Assembly: GCF_021653995.1 (NCBI RefSeq)
Contig: NZ_JAJJOZ010000002.1
Coordinates: forward strand, 434,001 to 498,000
Source: Allopusillimonas lactea
Lineage (GTDB): Bacteria > Pseudomonadota > Gammaproteobacteria > Burkholderiales > Burkholderiaceae_B
Reading direction: 5' to 3'
Length of the DNA stretch: 64,000 nucleotides
Below, in pieces: positions 9,278 through 18,223 of the stretch. How positions within the stretch are numbered: the stretch's first letter is position 1; each line of letters begins with the position of its first letter. The notes below the pieces were generated by a model. That model was not told where the DNA came from and searched no databases. It was given only the letters and a program-made list of their open reading frames with translations. The position numbers and the translations under genes were made by a program.

Positions 9278-9423
9278 GATCGAGGCTGGTGTCGGGCTGC
9301 ATGCGATGCATGCTTACCGTTGCGGGGGCAGCACAGATTTGACCGCGCAGTGCGCGTGGTGTCTGTTTCCCATTTGACTTTCGCAGGGCGAGCCAAGCGT
9401 GGCACACCCCGAAAGCACCTCTT
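9278..9423 (-). promoter_or_regulatory. Cobalamin (adenosylcobalamin) riboswitch upstream of btuB
   Basis: Read on the minus strand, the leader holds the conserved B12-box pattern. It opens with GGTGC, then has ATGGGAAACAGA pairing (ACAGA/TCTGT) around a GC-rich hairpin, then CTGCCCCCGCAACGGTAAGC (the hallmark core, about 9331-9312), then a hairpin and GCAGCCCGACACCAGCC at the 3' end. This is the standard layout of class I cobalamin riboswitches. About 85 bases separate it from the btuB start; the stretch includes a perfect 12-bp palindrome (GGACGCGCGTCC, 9185-9196) close to the start codon that could form part of the expression platform. Expected effect: B12 represses btuB-btuF-thiD. Confidence 0.93.
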
Positions 9424-9432
9424 TCGTGACGA

Positions 9433-9442
9433 AATATAACAC
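9433..9442 (-). promoter_or_regulatory. Likely btuB promoter, extended -10
   Basis: On the minus strand TGTTATATT reads as an extended -10 (TG, one base, TATATT). It lies about 10 bases before the first conserved riboswitch element, so a transcript starting there would include the whole aptamer. No good -35 is visible, as is common with extended -10 promoters. Confidence 0.5.
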
Positions 9443-9560
9443 GCAGCGATACTGGGGCAGGCCCAGGCGCGACGGACAAGCGCCCTCGTCGATGGCCGCG
9501 CGGGGCACACGAAACCGCGCAGGGCAAGGTCTGCCCGAGGCGGGGCGCGGGCGAGAGGGC

Positions 9561-9566
9561 TACAAT
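9561..9566 (+). promoter_or_regulatory. Candidate metH -10 box (TACAAT)
   Basis: TACAAT lies about 40 bases before the GTG start of metH. A transcript from here would have a leader of only about 35 bases, too short for a riboswitch, so metH itself does not appear to be under aptamer control. The -35 region is GC-rich and unconvincing. Confidence 0.4.
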
Positions 9567-9606
9567 GCCAAGATTCCCAAATTGTTGATCTGAATTAGAA
9601 AAAGCC

Positions 9607-12600
9607 GTGTCTTATCCCAAGCTTCCCTATCCCATTTCCTCGTATACCCACGGGGCCGATTTCGCCCGCCTGCTGGGCGAGCGCATCCTGATCCTGGATG
9701 GCGCGATGGGGACCATGATCCAGCAGTACAAGCTGAGCGAGCAGGATTTCCGCGGCGAGCGCTTTGCCGATCATCACAAAGACGTAAAAGGCAATAACGA
9801 GCTTCTTAGTCTGGTGCGGCCCGACATCATCCGACAGATCCACGACCAGTACCTCGATGCCGGCGCGGACGTCATTGAAACCAACACCTTCGGTGCCACC
9901 TCGATTGCGCAGGGCGACTACGACCTGCCCGAGCTGGCCTATGAAATGAACCTGGAATCGGCGCGGCTGGCGCGCGCCGCCGCTGACGCCTACAGCACGC
10001 CGGAGCGCCCCCGTTTCGTGGCCGGCGCGCTGGGCCCGCAGCCCAAGACAGCGTCCATTTCGCCCGATGTGAATGACCCAGGCGCGCGCAATGTTACCTT
10101 CGAGCAGTTGCGCGATGCCTATGCCGAGCAGCTCAACGGCCTGATCGACGGCGGCATTGACCTTGTGCTGATCGAAACCATTTTCGACACGCTCAACGCC
10201 AAGGCGGCCATCTTCGCCGTGGAAACCGTATTCGAGGCGCGCGGCATCCGCCTGCCCGTCATGGTGTCAGGCACCGTCACCGATGCGTCGGGCCGTATTC
10301 TGTCGGGCCAGACGGTCGAGGCCTTCTGGAACTCGGTACGTCATGCGCGCCCCATCACCATCGGCCTGAACTGTGCGCTGGGCGCCGCCCTGATGCGTCC
10401 CTACGTGGCCGAGCTGGCCAAGCTTTGCGACACCTACGTCTGCGTCTATCCCAATGCGGGCCTGCCCAATCCCATGGCCGAAACGGGCTTCGATGAAACG
10501 CCCGCCGATACCTCCGCGCTGCTTGAAGAATTTGCGCAGGCCGGGCTGGTGAATATGGCAGGTGGTTGCTGCGGCACTACGCCTGACCACATCCGGGCCA
10601 TTGCCCAAAAGGTGTCTGCGCTGCCCGTGCGGCTGCCGCCCGAGGTGCCGGTCAAAACCCGTCTCTCGGGCCTGGAGCCGCTCAATATCGATCACGACAG
10701 CCTGTTCATCAACGTGGGCGAGCGCACCAACGTTACCGGCAGCAAGATGTTCCTGCGCCTGATTCGCGAGGAAAAATACGAAGAGGCGCTGTCGGTGGCG
10801 CGCCAGCAGGTGGAAAACGGCGCCCAGATCATCGACGTGAACATGGACGAGGCCATGCTGGATTCGGCCGCCTGCATGCGGCGCTTCCTGAACATGATCG
10901 CATCCGAGCCCGACATCGCCCGGGTGCCTATCATGATCGATAGCTCCAAGTGGGAGGTGATCGAGCAGGGCCTGCGCGCTGTGCAGGGCAAGGCTGTGGT
11001 CAATTCCATCTCCATGAAGGAAGGCGAGGAGCCTTTTCTGGAGCATGCCCGCCTGTGCCGCAAATACGGTGCGGCTGTGGTGGTGATGGCATTTGACGAG
11101 CAGGGGCAGGCCGACAACCTCGAAAAACGCAAGACGATCTGCGAGCGTGCCTACAGGCTGCTGGTGGACGAAGTGGGTTTCCCGCCCGAAGACATTATCT
11201 TCGACCCTAACGTGTTCGCCATCGCCACTGGCATCGAAGAACACAACCATTATGCCGTGGACTTTATCGAAGCCACAGGCTGGATAACGCACAACCTGCC
11301 GCACGCCCGCGTGTCGGGCGGCATCTCAAACGTCAGTTTCTCCTTCCGCGGCAACGAGGCCATGCGCGAGGCGATTCATACCGTCTTCCTGTACTACGCG
11401 ATCAAGGAAGGCCTGACGATGGGTATCGTCAATGCCGGTCAACTGGGCGTATACCAGGACATCGACAAGAAAGTGCTCGATATGGTCGAGGATGTGGTGC
11501 TGGATCGTCCGGTGCCGCTCGGCAAGACGGAGCCCACCGACGAGCGCACCAGCACCGAGCGCCTCGTTGAGCTGGCCGAGAGCGTCAAAGGGGCCGGCGC
11601 CAAGAAGGAAGAAGACCTCACCTGGCGTGAACAGCCTGTGGAGGCGCGCCTGTCGCATGCACTGGTGCATGGCATCACTACTTTCATCGTGGAAGATACC
11701 GAGGAAGTGCGCCAGAAGATCGCGGCGCAGGGCGGTCGCCCCATCCAGGTGATCGAAGGCCCGCTGATGGATGGCATGAACGTGGTGGGCGACCTGTTCG
11801 GCGCCGGCAAGATGTTCCTGCCACAGGTGGTGAAGTCTGCCCGCGTCATGAAGCAGGCCGTTGCGCACCTCATCCCCTTTATCGAAGAAGAGAAGCGCCA
11901 GATCCAGGCGGCCGGCGGTGATGTGCGCGCCAAGGGCAGGATTGTGATTGCCACCGTCAAGGGCGACGTGCACGACATCGGCAAAAATATCGTCACTGTG
12001 GTGCTTCAGTGTAATAACTTCGAAGTCGTCAACATGGGTGTGATGGTGCCCTGTGCCGACATCCTGGCCAAGGCCAAGGAAGAAAAAGCAGATATGGTAG
12101 GCCTTTCGGGCCTGATCACCCCCAGCCTCGAAGAAATGGCCTATGTCGCGTCCGAGATGCAGCGCGACGCTTATTTCCGCGAGCGCAAGCTGCCGCTGCT
12201 GGTGGGCGGCGCCACGACCAGCCGCGTGCATACGGCGGTAAAGATCGCGCCCAAGTACGAAGGGCCGGTGATCTACGTGCCCGATGCCAGCCGCTCGGTG
12301 GGTGTGGCCACCAACCTGATGTCCGACCAGGCGGATCAGTTCCTGGCCGAGGTGGCTGAAGAATACGAATTGGTGCGCACGCGCCACGCCAACCGCAAGG
12401 CTACCCCGCTGATATCGCTGGAAGCGGCGCGGGCGGACCGGCCGGCGATCGACTGGGCCAACTATGTGCCGCCGCGCCCCAAATACCTGGGTCGGCGCGT
12501 GTTCAAGAATTACGACCTGCGCGAGGTCGAGCAGTTTATAGATTGGACGCCATTTTTCCAGACCTGGAGCCTCTTTGGCCAATATCCGGCCATCCTGGAG

Positions 12601-13380
12601 GATAAGGTGGTGGGCGAGCAGGCGCGCAAGCTGCTTGCCGACGGGCAGGATATGTTGCGCCGAGTGATCGATGGGCGCTGGCTTACCGCCAGCGGTGTCG
12701 TGGGGTTCTACCCCGCCAATACCGTCAATGACGAAGACATCGAGGTCTATGCGGACGAAAACCGCTCCGATGTGCTGTTTACCTGGCGCAATGTGCGCCA
12801 GCAGACGGCCAAGCGCGAAGGCGTCGACAACAAGTGCCTGGCCGACTTCATTGCCCCCAAGGGCAGTGGCGTGGCTGATTACATTGGCGTGTTCGCCGTC
12901 ACTGGCGGCCTGGGCATGGAAAAATACGAAAAAATGTTCATGGACGCCAACGATGATTATTCGGTGATCATGCTCAAGGCGATTGGCGACCGCCTCGCCG
13001 AAGGCTTTGCCGAATGCCTGCATGCGCGCGTGCGGCGCGACCTGTGGGGCTATGCGCCCGACGAGGCCATGAGCAACGAAGATGTTATCGCTGAAAAATA
13101 CCAGGGCATTCGCCCTGCGCCGGGCTATCCGGCCTGCCCGGAGCACGTGGTAAAGAAAGACATGTTCCGCGTGCTCGAAGCTGAAGAGATCGGCATGCAA
13201 TTGACGGATAGCTTCGCCATGTACCCCGCCTCCAGTGTCTCGGGTTTTTACCTCAGCCATCCGGCTTCCAAGTATTTCAACGTCGGCAACATTGGGGATG
13301 ACCAACTGCGGGATTACATCCGCCGCAGCGGCCGCGACGAGCAGGATGTGCGCCGCACGCTGGCCAGCGTACTGGGATAG
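9607..13380 (+). CDS. metH: Methionine synthase, cobalamin-dependent
   Basis: Transfers the methyl group of 5-methyltetrahydrofolate to homocysteine via methylcobalamin. The 1257-residue product has all four modules. The homocysteine domain comes first, with zinc cysteines in GLNCALG and GGCCGTTPDH. The pterin domain spans about 355-620 (INVGERTNVTGS onward). The B12 domain has DVHDIGKNIV, with His789 as the expected lower cobalt ligand. The C-terminal reactivation domain has the SAM motif RPAPGYPACPEH starting at about 1169. The start is GTG 9607, preceded by a weak purine stretch. It is divergent from the riboswitch-controlled btuB operon, so B12 supply and its main consumer are neighbours. 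An XRE regulator gene follows after 3 bases and may be co-transcribed. Confidence 0.97.
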   Translation: MSYPKLPYPISSYTHGADFARLLGERILILDGAMGTMIQQYKLSEQDFRGERFADHHKDVKGNNELLSLVRPDIIRQIHDQYLDAGADVIETNTFGATSIAQGDYDLPELAYEMNLESARLARAAADAYSTPERPRFVAGALGPQPKTASISPDVNDPGARNVTFEQLRDAYAEQLNGLIDGGIDLVLIETIFDTLNAKAAIFAVETVFEARGIRLPVMVSGTVTDASGRILSGQTVEAFWNSVRHARPITIGLNCALGAALMRPYVAELAKLCDTYVCVYPNAGLPNPMAETGFDETPADTSALLEEFAQAGLVNMAGGCCGTTPDHIRAIAQKVSALPVRLPPEVPVKTRLSGLEPLNIDHDSLFINVGERTNVTGSKMFLRLIREEKYEEALSVARQQVENGAQIIDVNMDEAMLDSAACMRRFLNMIASEPDIARVPIMIDSSKWEVIEQGLRAVQGKAVVNSISMKEGEEPFLEHARLCRKYGAAVVVMAFDEQGQADNLEKRKTICERAYRLLVDEVGFPPEDIIFDPNVFAIATGIEEHNHYAVDFIEATGWITHNLPHARVSGGISNVSFSFRGNEAMREAIHTVFLYYAIKEGLTMGIVNAGQLGVYQDIDKKVLDMVEDVVLDRPVPLGKTEPTDERTSTERLVELAESVKGAGAKKEEDLTWREQPVEARLSHALVHGITTFIVEDTEEVRQKIAAQGGRPIQVIEGPLMDGMNVVGDLFGAGKMFLPQVVKSARVMKQAVAHLIPFIEEEKRQIQAAGGDVRAKGRIVIATVKGDVHDIGKNIVTVVLQCNNFEVVNMGVMVPCADILAKAKEEKADMVGLSGLITPSLEEMAYVASEMQRDAYFRERKLPLLVGGATTSRVHTAVKIAPKYEGPVIYVPDASRSVGVATNLMSDQADQFLAEVAEEYELVRTRHANRKATPLISLEAARADRPAIDWANYVPPRPKYLGRRVFKNYDLREVEQFIDWTPFFQTWSLFGQYPAILEDKVVGEQARKLLADGQDMLRRVIDGRWLTASGVVGFYPANTVNDEDIEVYADENRSDVLFTWRNVRQQTAKREGVDNKCLADFIAPKGSGVADYIGVFAVTGGLGMEKYEKMFMDANDDYSVIMLKAIGDRLAEGFAECLHARVRRDLWGYAPDEAMSNEDVIAEKYQGIRPAPGYPACPEHVVKKDMFRVLEAEEIGMQLTDSFAMYPASSVSGFYLSHPASKYFNVGNIGDDQLRDYIRRSGRDEQDVRRTLASVLG

Positions 13381-13383
13381 GCC

Positions 13384-14199
13384 ATGAACCGGCGTGCCCT
13401 GGGTGATTTCGTGCGCCGCGCGCGCGAGCGGGTGCAGCCGGAAAGCGTGGGGCTGCCCGCCGGGTCGCGGCGCCGCACGCCTGGCCTGCGGCGCGAAGAG
13501 GTGGCGCAGCTGTGCGCCATCAGCGTCACTTGGTACACCTGGATTGAGCAGGGGCGCGACGTTTCCGTGTCGCCGGGCGTCTGGGCGCGCCTGGCCTCAG
13601 TGCTCTCGCTTTCGCGCGCCGAGCGCCAATATCTGTTCGAGCTGGCCGAATGCGCCGATCCAGAGCATGGCGGCGAACGTGCCACACCCTTGCCCGCCCA
13701 TCTGGCCGACTGCGTGCACAGCATCACCGCGCCGGCCTACATCCTGGATCGCTGCTGGAATATCATGGCCCGCAACGCGCCCTTGCTGCGCCTGTTCGAT
13801 GGCTGGCCGGATCGCGACGCGACACCCAATCTCCTGCGCTATATTTTCCTGGATCCAGCCGCACGGTCGCTGGTGGTTGACTGGGAGGAGCGCGCCAGCC
13901 GTGTAGTGGCCGAGTTTCGCGCCGATGCGGGCGTGCATGCGGACGAACCCGACGTGCAGGCGGTGCTGAACGAGCTGCTGCTGTCCAGCAGCGTATTTGC
14001 CCATTGGTGGGCGAGGCACAGCGTCGTGGATCGAGAGGGCGGTCTGCGCGCCTTCAACCATCCGCAGGACGGCGTCTTGCGTTACCAGCAGATCACGTTC
14101 CGCTTGGCAACCCGGCCCGACTGCAAGCTGGTCATGCTACTGCAGCCGTCCGAATCGTCGGGCTCGATCTTGACGACTGGCCCGGCTTCTTCGTCGTGA
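13384..14199 (+). CDS. XRE-family transcriptional regulator with MmyB-like ligand domain
   Basis: A 271-residue DNA-binding protein. The N-terminal helix-turn-helix (about 30-75) includes the family signature RRTPGLRREEVAQL and SVTWYTWIEQGRD, and the C-terminal MmyB-type domain (about 100-255) contains ILDRCWNIMARNAPL and DNLLRY-like NLLRYIFLD segments, which in relatives binds a fatty-acid-like ligand. MmyB-type regulators often control short-chain dehydrogenases, but no such gene is adjacent. It begins 3 bases after the metH stop with no separate promoter visible, so it may be expressed with metH. Its target is not evident from the sequence. Confidence 0.88.
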   Translation: MNRRALGDFVRRARERVQPESVGLPAGSRRRTPGLRREEVAQLCAISVTWYTWIEQGRDVSVSPGVWARLASVLSLSRAERQYLFELAECADPEHGGERATPLPAHLADCVHSITAPAYILDRCWNIMARNAPLLRLFDGWPDRDATPNLLRYIFLDPAARSLVVDWEERASRVVAEFRADAGVHADEPDVQAVLNELLLSSSVFAHWWARHSVVDREGGLRAFNHPQDGVLRYQQITFRLATRPDCKLVMLLQPSESSGSILTTGPASSS

Positions 14200-14371
14200 G
14201 GCACAAGGCCTCGACGGTGATGGCGCTGTGCGTAAACAGTAAAATAGCGGTCAGAAAGGCTCTTCCGGCGCCAAAGCGATCGGCGGTCCGGGGTCGAGTT
14301 GGGCAGGCAGCAGGCGGGCGGGTGCAGTACACTCGCTTTCATTGGTTAACCGACGTTATTTCCTGAATATT

Positions 14372-14560
14372 ATGGCAAAGAGCTACGAGTCCGAAATCAC
14401 CCAGTTCCTCAAGAAGTACAAGTCGGAGCATCCCGACACCGAGGCGCGCCAGCGTGAAGGCCGCGCCCGGCTGTGGGACAAATACATCGACCCAGAACTG
14501 CAGGAAGGCTATCGGGCCGGCCGTGTGGCCCAGAAACCTTACGTCTACCAGACGAACTGA
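14372..14560 (+). CDS. DUF3460 family small protein
   Basis: A 62-residue, charged, soluble protein (MAKSYESEITQFL... ending KPYVYQTN) that matches my memory of the DUF3460 family, found in Burkholderiales next to scpA and panC. It is mostly helical in character, with no signal peptide. ATG 14372 is chosen because similarity begins there; an in-frame codon 30 bases upstream is possible. The spacing of 9 bases to scpA indicates an operon. Function is unknown. A TACACT box about 45 bases upstream could be its -10. Confidence 0.85.
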   Translation: MAKSYESEITQFLKKYKSEHPDTEARQREGRARLWDKYIDPELQEGYRAGRVAQKPYVYQTN

Positions 14561-14569
14561 CGCACATCC

Positions 14570-15448
14570 ATGGCTACGCCTGCGGACGCGGCCGGTGCAC
14601 TGACTGCTTTGGTTGAGCCCGAGATCGACAGCACCCCCGACGTGATCGATCACGTCGCGCTCGCGCGCCTGTATGGCGAGCCTCTGTTTTCGCTGCCGCA
14701 GGATCTCTACATCCCGCCCGATGCCCTCGAAGTTTTTCTCGAAACCTTCGAAGGCCCGCTGGATCTCCTGCTATACCTCATCCGCAAGCAGAATTTCAAT
14801 GTGCTCGACATCCCCATGGCCGAGGTCACGCGGCAATATCTGTCGTATGTCGAGCAGATTCGCCGTCACAATCTCGAGCTGGCGGGTGAGTATCTGCTCA
14901 TGGCTGCTATGCTCATCGAGATCAAGTCGCGCATGCTGCTGCCTGTCAAAAAGGCTGACAGCGGCGAAGAGGTCGACGATCCGCGCGCTGAGCTGGTCCG
15001 CCGGCTGCTCGAATACGAGCAAATGAAGCTGGCGGCGCAAAAGCTGGACGCGCTGCCGCAGTTGGGGCGCGATTTCCAGCGCGCCCAGGCTTTTGCCGAC
15101 CTGACCGTCGAGCAATCATTGCCCGATGTCACCGCCGATGACCTGCGCGCCGCGTGGCAAGATATCATGCGCCGCGCGCGCCTGAACGCACATCATCGCA
15201 TCACCCGCGAGCAACTGTCGGTGCGCGACCACATGAGCCAGATACTGCGCCGTCTGGGCGATGTGCGGTTCATGGAGTTCACTGAGCTCTTTATGGAGCG
15301 CATCCATGAAGGCGACGGCCCGGCTGTCGTGGTGGTGCATTTCCTGGCCATGCTCGAGCTTGCGCGCGAATCGCTGCTCGAGATCACCCAGGCCGAGCCC
15401 TACGCCCCCATTTACGTGCGCCTGGCTTATGTCAGGGCCGCCGCTTGA
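14570..15448 (+). CDS. scpA: Segregation and condensation protein A
   Basis: Kleisin subunit of the bacterial SMC/ScpAB condensin, needed for chromosome compaction and segregation. The 292-residue product contains the ScpA N-terminal signature ETFEGPLDLLLYLIRKQN (about 58-75), the helix LAGEYLLMAAMLIEIKSRML and the C-terminal winged-helix region ending FLAMLELARESLLEI. It has an N-terminal extension of about 45 residues before the core, common in betaproteobacteria. It is placed between DUF3460 and panC; the ScpB and SMC genes are elsewhere. Confidence 0.94.
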   Translation: MATPADAAGALTALVEPEIDSTPDVIDHVALARLYGEPLFSLPQDLYIPPDALEVFLETFEGPLDLLLYLIRKQNFNVLDIPMAEVTRQYLSYVEQIRRHNLELAGEYLLMAAMLIEIKSRMLLPVKKADSGEEVDDPRAELVRRLLEYEQMKLAAQKLDALPQLGRDFQRAQAFADLTVEQSLPDVTADDLRAAWQDIMRRARLNAHHRITREQLSVRDHMSQILRRLGDVRFMEFTELFMERIHEGDGPAVVVVHFLAMLELARESLLEITQAEPYAPIYVRLAYVRAAA

Positions 15449-15484
15449 GCGCCCCCCGCGTTCCGCCTAGCACCGGAGACACTC

Positions 15485-16336
15485 TTGAAAGTCGTACACA
15501 CCATTGAAGACCTGCGTGATCAACTACGCGGCCAGTTGCGCGTGGCGTTCGTGCCGACCATGGGCAATCTGCACCGCGCCCATCTATCCCTGATGAAGCT
15601 CGCCCGCCAGCACGGGGATCCGGTCGTGGCCAGTATCTTCGTCAACCGGCTGCAGTTCGGGCCCAACGAAGACTTCGACCGCTACCCGCGCACATTGGCC
15701 GAAGACATCGAAAAGCTCGAGCGAGAACGCGACGTCTATGTGCTGTTCGCGCCCAACGAAAAAGAGATGTATCCCGAGCCGCAGAGCTTCAAGATCCAGC
15801 CGCCGCAGGACCTTGGCGGCATACTCGAAGGCGAGTTCCGCCCCGGGTTTTTCACCGGGGTGAGCACCGTCGTGCTGAAGCTGTTTTCGTGTGTGCAGCC
15901 GGCTGTGGCGGTATTCGGCAAGAAGGATTACCAACAGTTGATGGTGGTGCGCAACATGGTGCGCCAGTTCCAACTGCCGGTGCGCATCTATGCACACGAA
16001 ACCGTGCGCGATGACGACGGCCTGGCGCTGTCCTCGCGCAATCGCTACCTGCAGCCGGCCGAACGGGCCGAGGCGCCCACGCTCTATGCCACCCTGCAAA
16101 AGGTGCAGGCCGATATCGCAGCCGGCAGTATCGATCGCGCCACCCTCGAAGGCCAGGCAACCGACGCGCTTGCGGCGCGCGGCTGGGAGGTTGACTACAT
16201 CGCGCTACGGCGTCAGCGCGACCTGGGCATCCCCACCGAAGATGAAATCCGCGCGGGCGAACCGCTTGTGGTGCTGGCAGCCGCCAAGTTGGGGGCCACA
16301 CGATTGATTGACAATCTGGAGATATGCAAGGGGTGA
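15485..16336 (+). CDS. panC: Pantothenate synthetase
   Basis: Joins pantoate and beta-alanine using ATP, the last step of pantothenate (coenzyme A precursor) synthesis. The 283-residue product has the nucleotidyltransferase motif PTMGNLHRAHLSLMKLA near residue 25 (HxxH variant HRAH of the usual HEGH), GEFRPGFFTGVSTVV, GKKDYQQLMVV and the late LSSRNRYL. The start is TTG 15485, supported by GGAG about 8 bases upstream. Seventh-residue similarity to the family begins at the same point. It follows scpA by about 36 bases. CoaE, a later enzyme of the same route, is encoded 1.3 kb downstream. Confidence 0.95.
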   Translation: MKVVHTIEDLRDQLRGQLRVAFVPTMGNLHRAHLSLMKLARQHGDPVVASIFVNRLQFGPNEDFDRYPRTLAEDIEKLERERDVYVLFAPNEKEMYPEPQSFKIQPPQDLGGILEGEFRPGFFTGVSTVVLKLFSCVQPAVAVFGKKDYQQLMVVRNMVRQFQLPVRIYAHETVRDDDGLALSSRNRYLQPAERAEAPTLYATLQKVQADIAAGSIDRATLEGQATDALAARGWEVDYIALRRQRDLGIPTEDEIRAGEPLVVLAAAKLGATRLIDNLEICKG

Positions 16337-16440
16337 CAGCAGACCGGCTGGGGCGGCTGTGACACCATGATTCTTGCACCCGCTTCACGCATGGGTGGCG
16401 GGGTGGTTGCACCGCCCCGGTGTCTCAGGAGCCTACGCGC

Positions 16441-16665
16441 ATGAACCCTAGCCATCAACCGTCGTTGTTGCCCCGCCTTACCCCCCGCGAACGCGAAGTC
16501 ATGGCCTATGTGGCGCGCGGCGAACTCAACAAGATCATCGCCGCCGAGCTGGGTGTATCACGCCGCACAATCGAAACCCACCGCGCTCGCATCTTCCAGA
16601 AAATGCAGGTGCGCAACGCCGTGCAGCTCACCCGCCGCATCCTGGGCGAACCGCCGAAGGGCTAA
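16441..16665 (+). CDS. LuxR-type helix-turn-helix mini-regulator
   Basis: A 74-residue protein that consists of little more than a LuxR/FixJ-type DNA-binding domain (LTPREREVMAYVARGELNKI then AAELGVSRRTIETHRARIF). It has no receiver or ligand domain, so if expressed it would be constitutively active or act by forming dimers with a larger partner. ATG 16441 is favoured over an in-frame GTG at 16420 because AGGAG sits 9 bases before it. It stands between panC and the convergent NlpE-like gene. It could also be a remnant of a full FixJ-type response regulator, but no upstream receiver-domain remains are visible. Confidence 0.8.
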   Translation: MNPSHQPSLLPRLTPREREVMAYVARGELNKIIAAELGVSRRTIETHRARIFQKMQVRNAVQLTRRILGEPPKG

Positions 16666-16784
16666 CGCCGCAGCCGGGGCACCACAAGGGCGGCAGCGGC
16701 TGGGCCAACAGCTACAAGGGTGGCCGTGGTGCTGCGCCGCGTCGCACAAAAACGTAACGCGGCCCGCTGAGCGCCGTACCGGCT

Positions 16785-17450
16785 TTAGCCCGCCGGCCTG
16801 CAGGCCAGCGGGGCCTTGCCTTTCAGCTCGTCGATGCCATCGATATTAGCCTGCCGTGTCAGGCGGTATTCCACGCTGGGGCGGATGTTGTTCAGCATAT
16901 TGATGCGCAGTACGTTGGCGCTGGTGAACGTGAGATCGGCCCTGTCGGCCTTGTTGGTGCCTTGAAGCAAAATGCGGGTGGGCTGCGCCCCGATCACTTG
17001 CCAGCAGCCTTGTTCGACAGTGTCAGGCTGTGCGGTGTCGCCCAAGTAGTGTGTGCGTGCACGCCATTCACCCGTTGGGGCGAGTGTAAGCGTCAGGCGC
17101 TGGGCGGGGCACCCGGCGGCACCGGTGAGGCAGGGTACGGTACCCAGGTATGTTTTGGCTTCGGCCAGCTCGCGCGGCGTGGCTGCGGCGGGCGCCGCTT
17201 CAGCCTGTGCCTGGCCTTGCTTTGCGGCCAGCTCGCCGCGCTGGTTGCCAAAGCCCAGCTGGATCTGCGCGGGCGCCTGCGTGTAATGGCCGCCCTGGGC
17301 CGACAACTGTGCGTCGGACTGGGTGCTCTCGCGGCCGGTATCGTAGTAGCCGGGTGCGCGGCTCTGGGCGCAGGCGGCCAGGGCGAGCAGCAGCGTTGCC
17401 GCGGTGATCGACGTGCGCAGTAGTCTGGAGGGCATTGCGGGGCGTTGCAT
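16785..17450 (-). CDS. NlpE-like outer-membrane lipoprotein
   Basis: A 221-residue predicted lipoprotein: the signal ends in a lipobox (LLLALAAC, Cys about 27). A 60-residue Gln/Ala-rich linker precedes a C-terminal domain beginning YLGTVPCLTGAAGCPAQRL. This resembles the NlpE N-terminal barrel, which begins YxGxLPCADCxG, with the two cysteines here further apart, and continues with a GEWRARTHYLGD strand as in that family. NlpE is an envelope-stress sensor for copper and surface contact in enterobacteria; this gene has no Cpx partner nearby, so the sensor role is only suggested. Start ATG 17450 is chosen because the lipoprotein signal begins there. Confidence 0.75.
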   Translation of the reverse strand: MQRPAMPSRLLRTSITAATLLLALAACAQSRAPGYYDTGRESTQSDAQLSAQGGHYTQAPAQIQLGFGNQRGELAAKQGQAQAEAAPAAATPRELAEAKTYLGTVPCLTGAAGCPAQRLTLTLAPTGEWRARTHYLGDTAQPDTVEQGCWQVIGAQPTRILLQGTNKADRADLTFTSANVLRINMLNNIRPSVEYRLTRQANIDGIDELKGKAPLACRPAG

Positions 17451-17581
17451 GGCGGATTCCGTGGTATTTGTTCGTGTTGACTGCATTCTACCGCTCGCGG
17501 CCATGCTTGTTGTACATTCTTCGTTTCGGGCCGCGGGTTGAAGTCGCCGCTCTGTGGCCGGCGCGCAAAGGAGTGAAGTGC

Positions 17582-18205
17582 ATGTACAAAATTGGCCTGA
17601 CGGGCGGCATAGGCTCGGGCAAAAGCAGAGTCGCCGACATGCTGATGCAATGGGGTGCCGCGGTCATCGATACCGACGTGATCGCCCATGCGCTCACGGC
17701 GCCCGGCGGGCTGGCCATCGAACCCATACGGCAGCAGTTCGGGCCCGACGTGATCGCCGCCACGGGTGCGCTCGACCGCCAGGCCATGCGCGAATTGGCC
17801 TTCGACAGCCCCCAGGCGCGCGCCAAACTTGAAGCCATTCTGCATCCCCTCATCCGCCAGGAAACCGAAGCGCGCGCCGCACAGGCCACGGGTTGCTATC
17901 TTGTGTTCGTGGTGCCGCTGCTGGTAGAGTCTGAGCGATGGGCCGACCGCGTCGATCGCGTATGCGTGGTCGACTGTGATCCTGACACCCAGGTCCGCCG
18001 GGTTCAGGCCCGAAGCGGGCTGACGCCGGAGGCTATTGCGCGTATTATGTCAGCGCAGGCCTCTCGCGAGACGCGGCTGGCCGCCGCGGACGATATCATC
18101 GTCAACGATGGCCGCACCGATGCCGACGCGCTTGCGCGGCAGGTGCGCGCCTTGCACGATGCATGGTGCGAACAGGCCGGGCAGGCAGGTGGCTCCCGTC
18201 AATGA
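17582..18205 (+). CDS. coaE: Dephospho-CoA kinase
   Basis: Phosphorylates dephospho-CoA at the 3' hydroxyl to complete coenzyme A. The 207-residue product starts with the P-loop GLTGGIGSGKS (about 5-15) followed by the acceptor motif VIDTDVIAHAL, and carries the LID-type region HPLIRQETEAR and VFVVPLLVE. Length is normal. ATG 17582 follows an AAGGAG about 8 bases upstream. In many proteobacteria coaE, zapD and yacG are consecutive; here zapD follows after 18 bases but no yacG is found. Confidence 0.95.
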   Translation: MYKIGLTGGIGSGKSRVADMLMQWGAAVIDTDVIAHALTAPGGLAIEPIRQQFGPDVIAATGALDRQAMRELAFDSPQARAKLEAILHPLIRQETEARAAQATGCYLVFVVPLLVESERWADRVDRVCVVDCDPDTQVRRVQARSGLTPEAIARIMSAQASRETRLAAADDIIVNDGRTDADALARQVRALHDAWCEQAGQAGGSRQ

Positions 18206-18223
18206 AATAAGGTTTTCGCTCGC

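Noticed and set aside
9541..9606. Riboswitch or S-box in front of metH
   Set aside because: The leader predicted from TACAAT is about 35 bases and lacks conserved aptamer sequence.
11326..13305. Long open frame on the strand opposite metH (about 659 codons)
   Set aside because: It mirrors metH codon by codon in GC-rich DNA, has His/Gly/Val-heavy composition and no recognisable domain; metH is certain.
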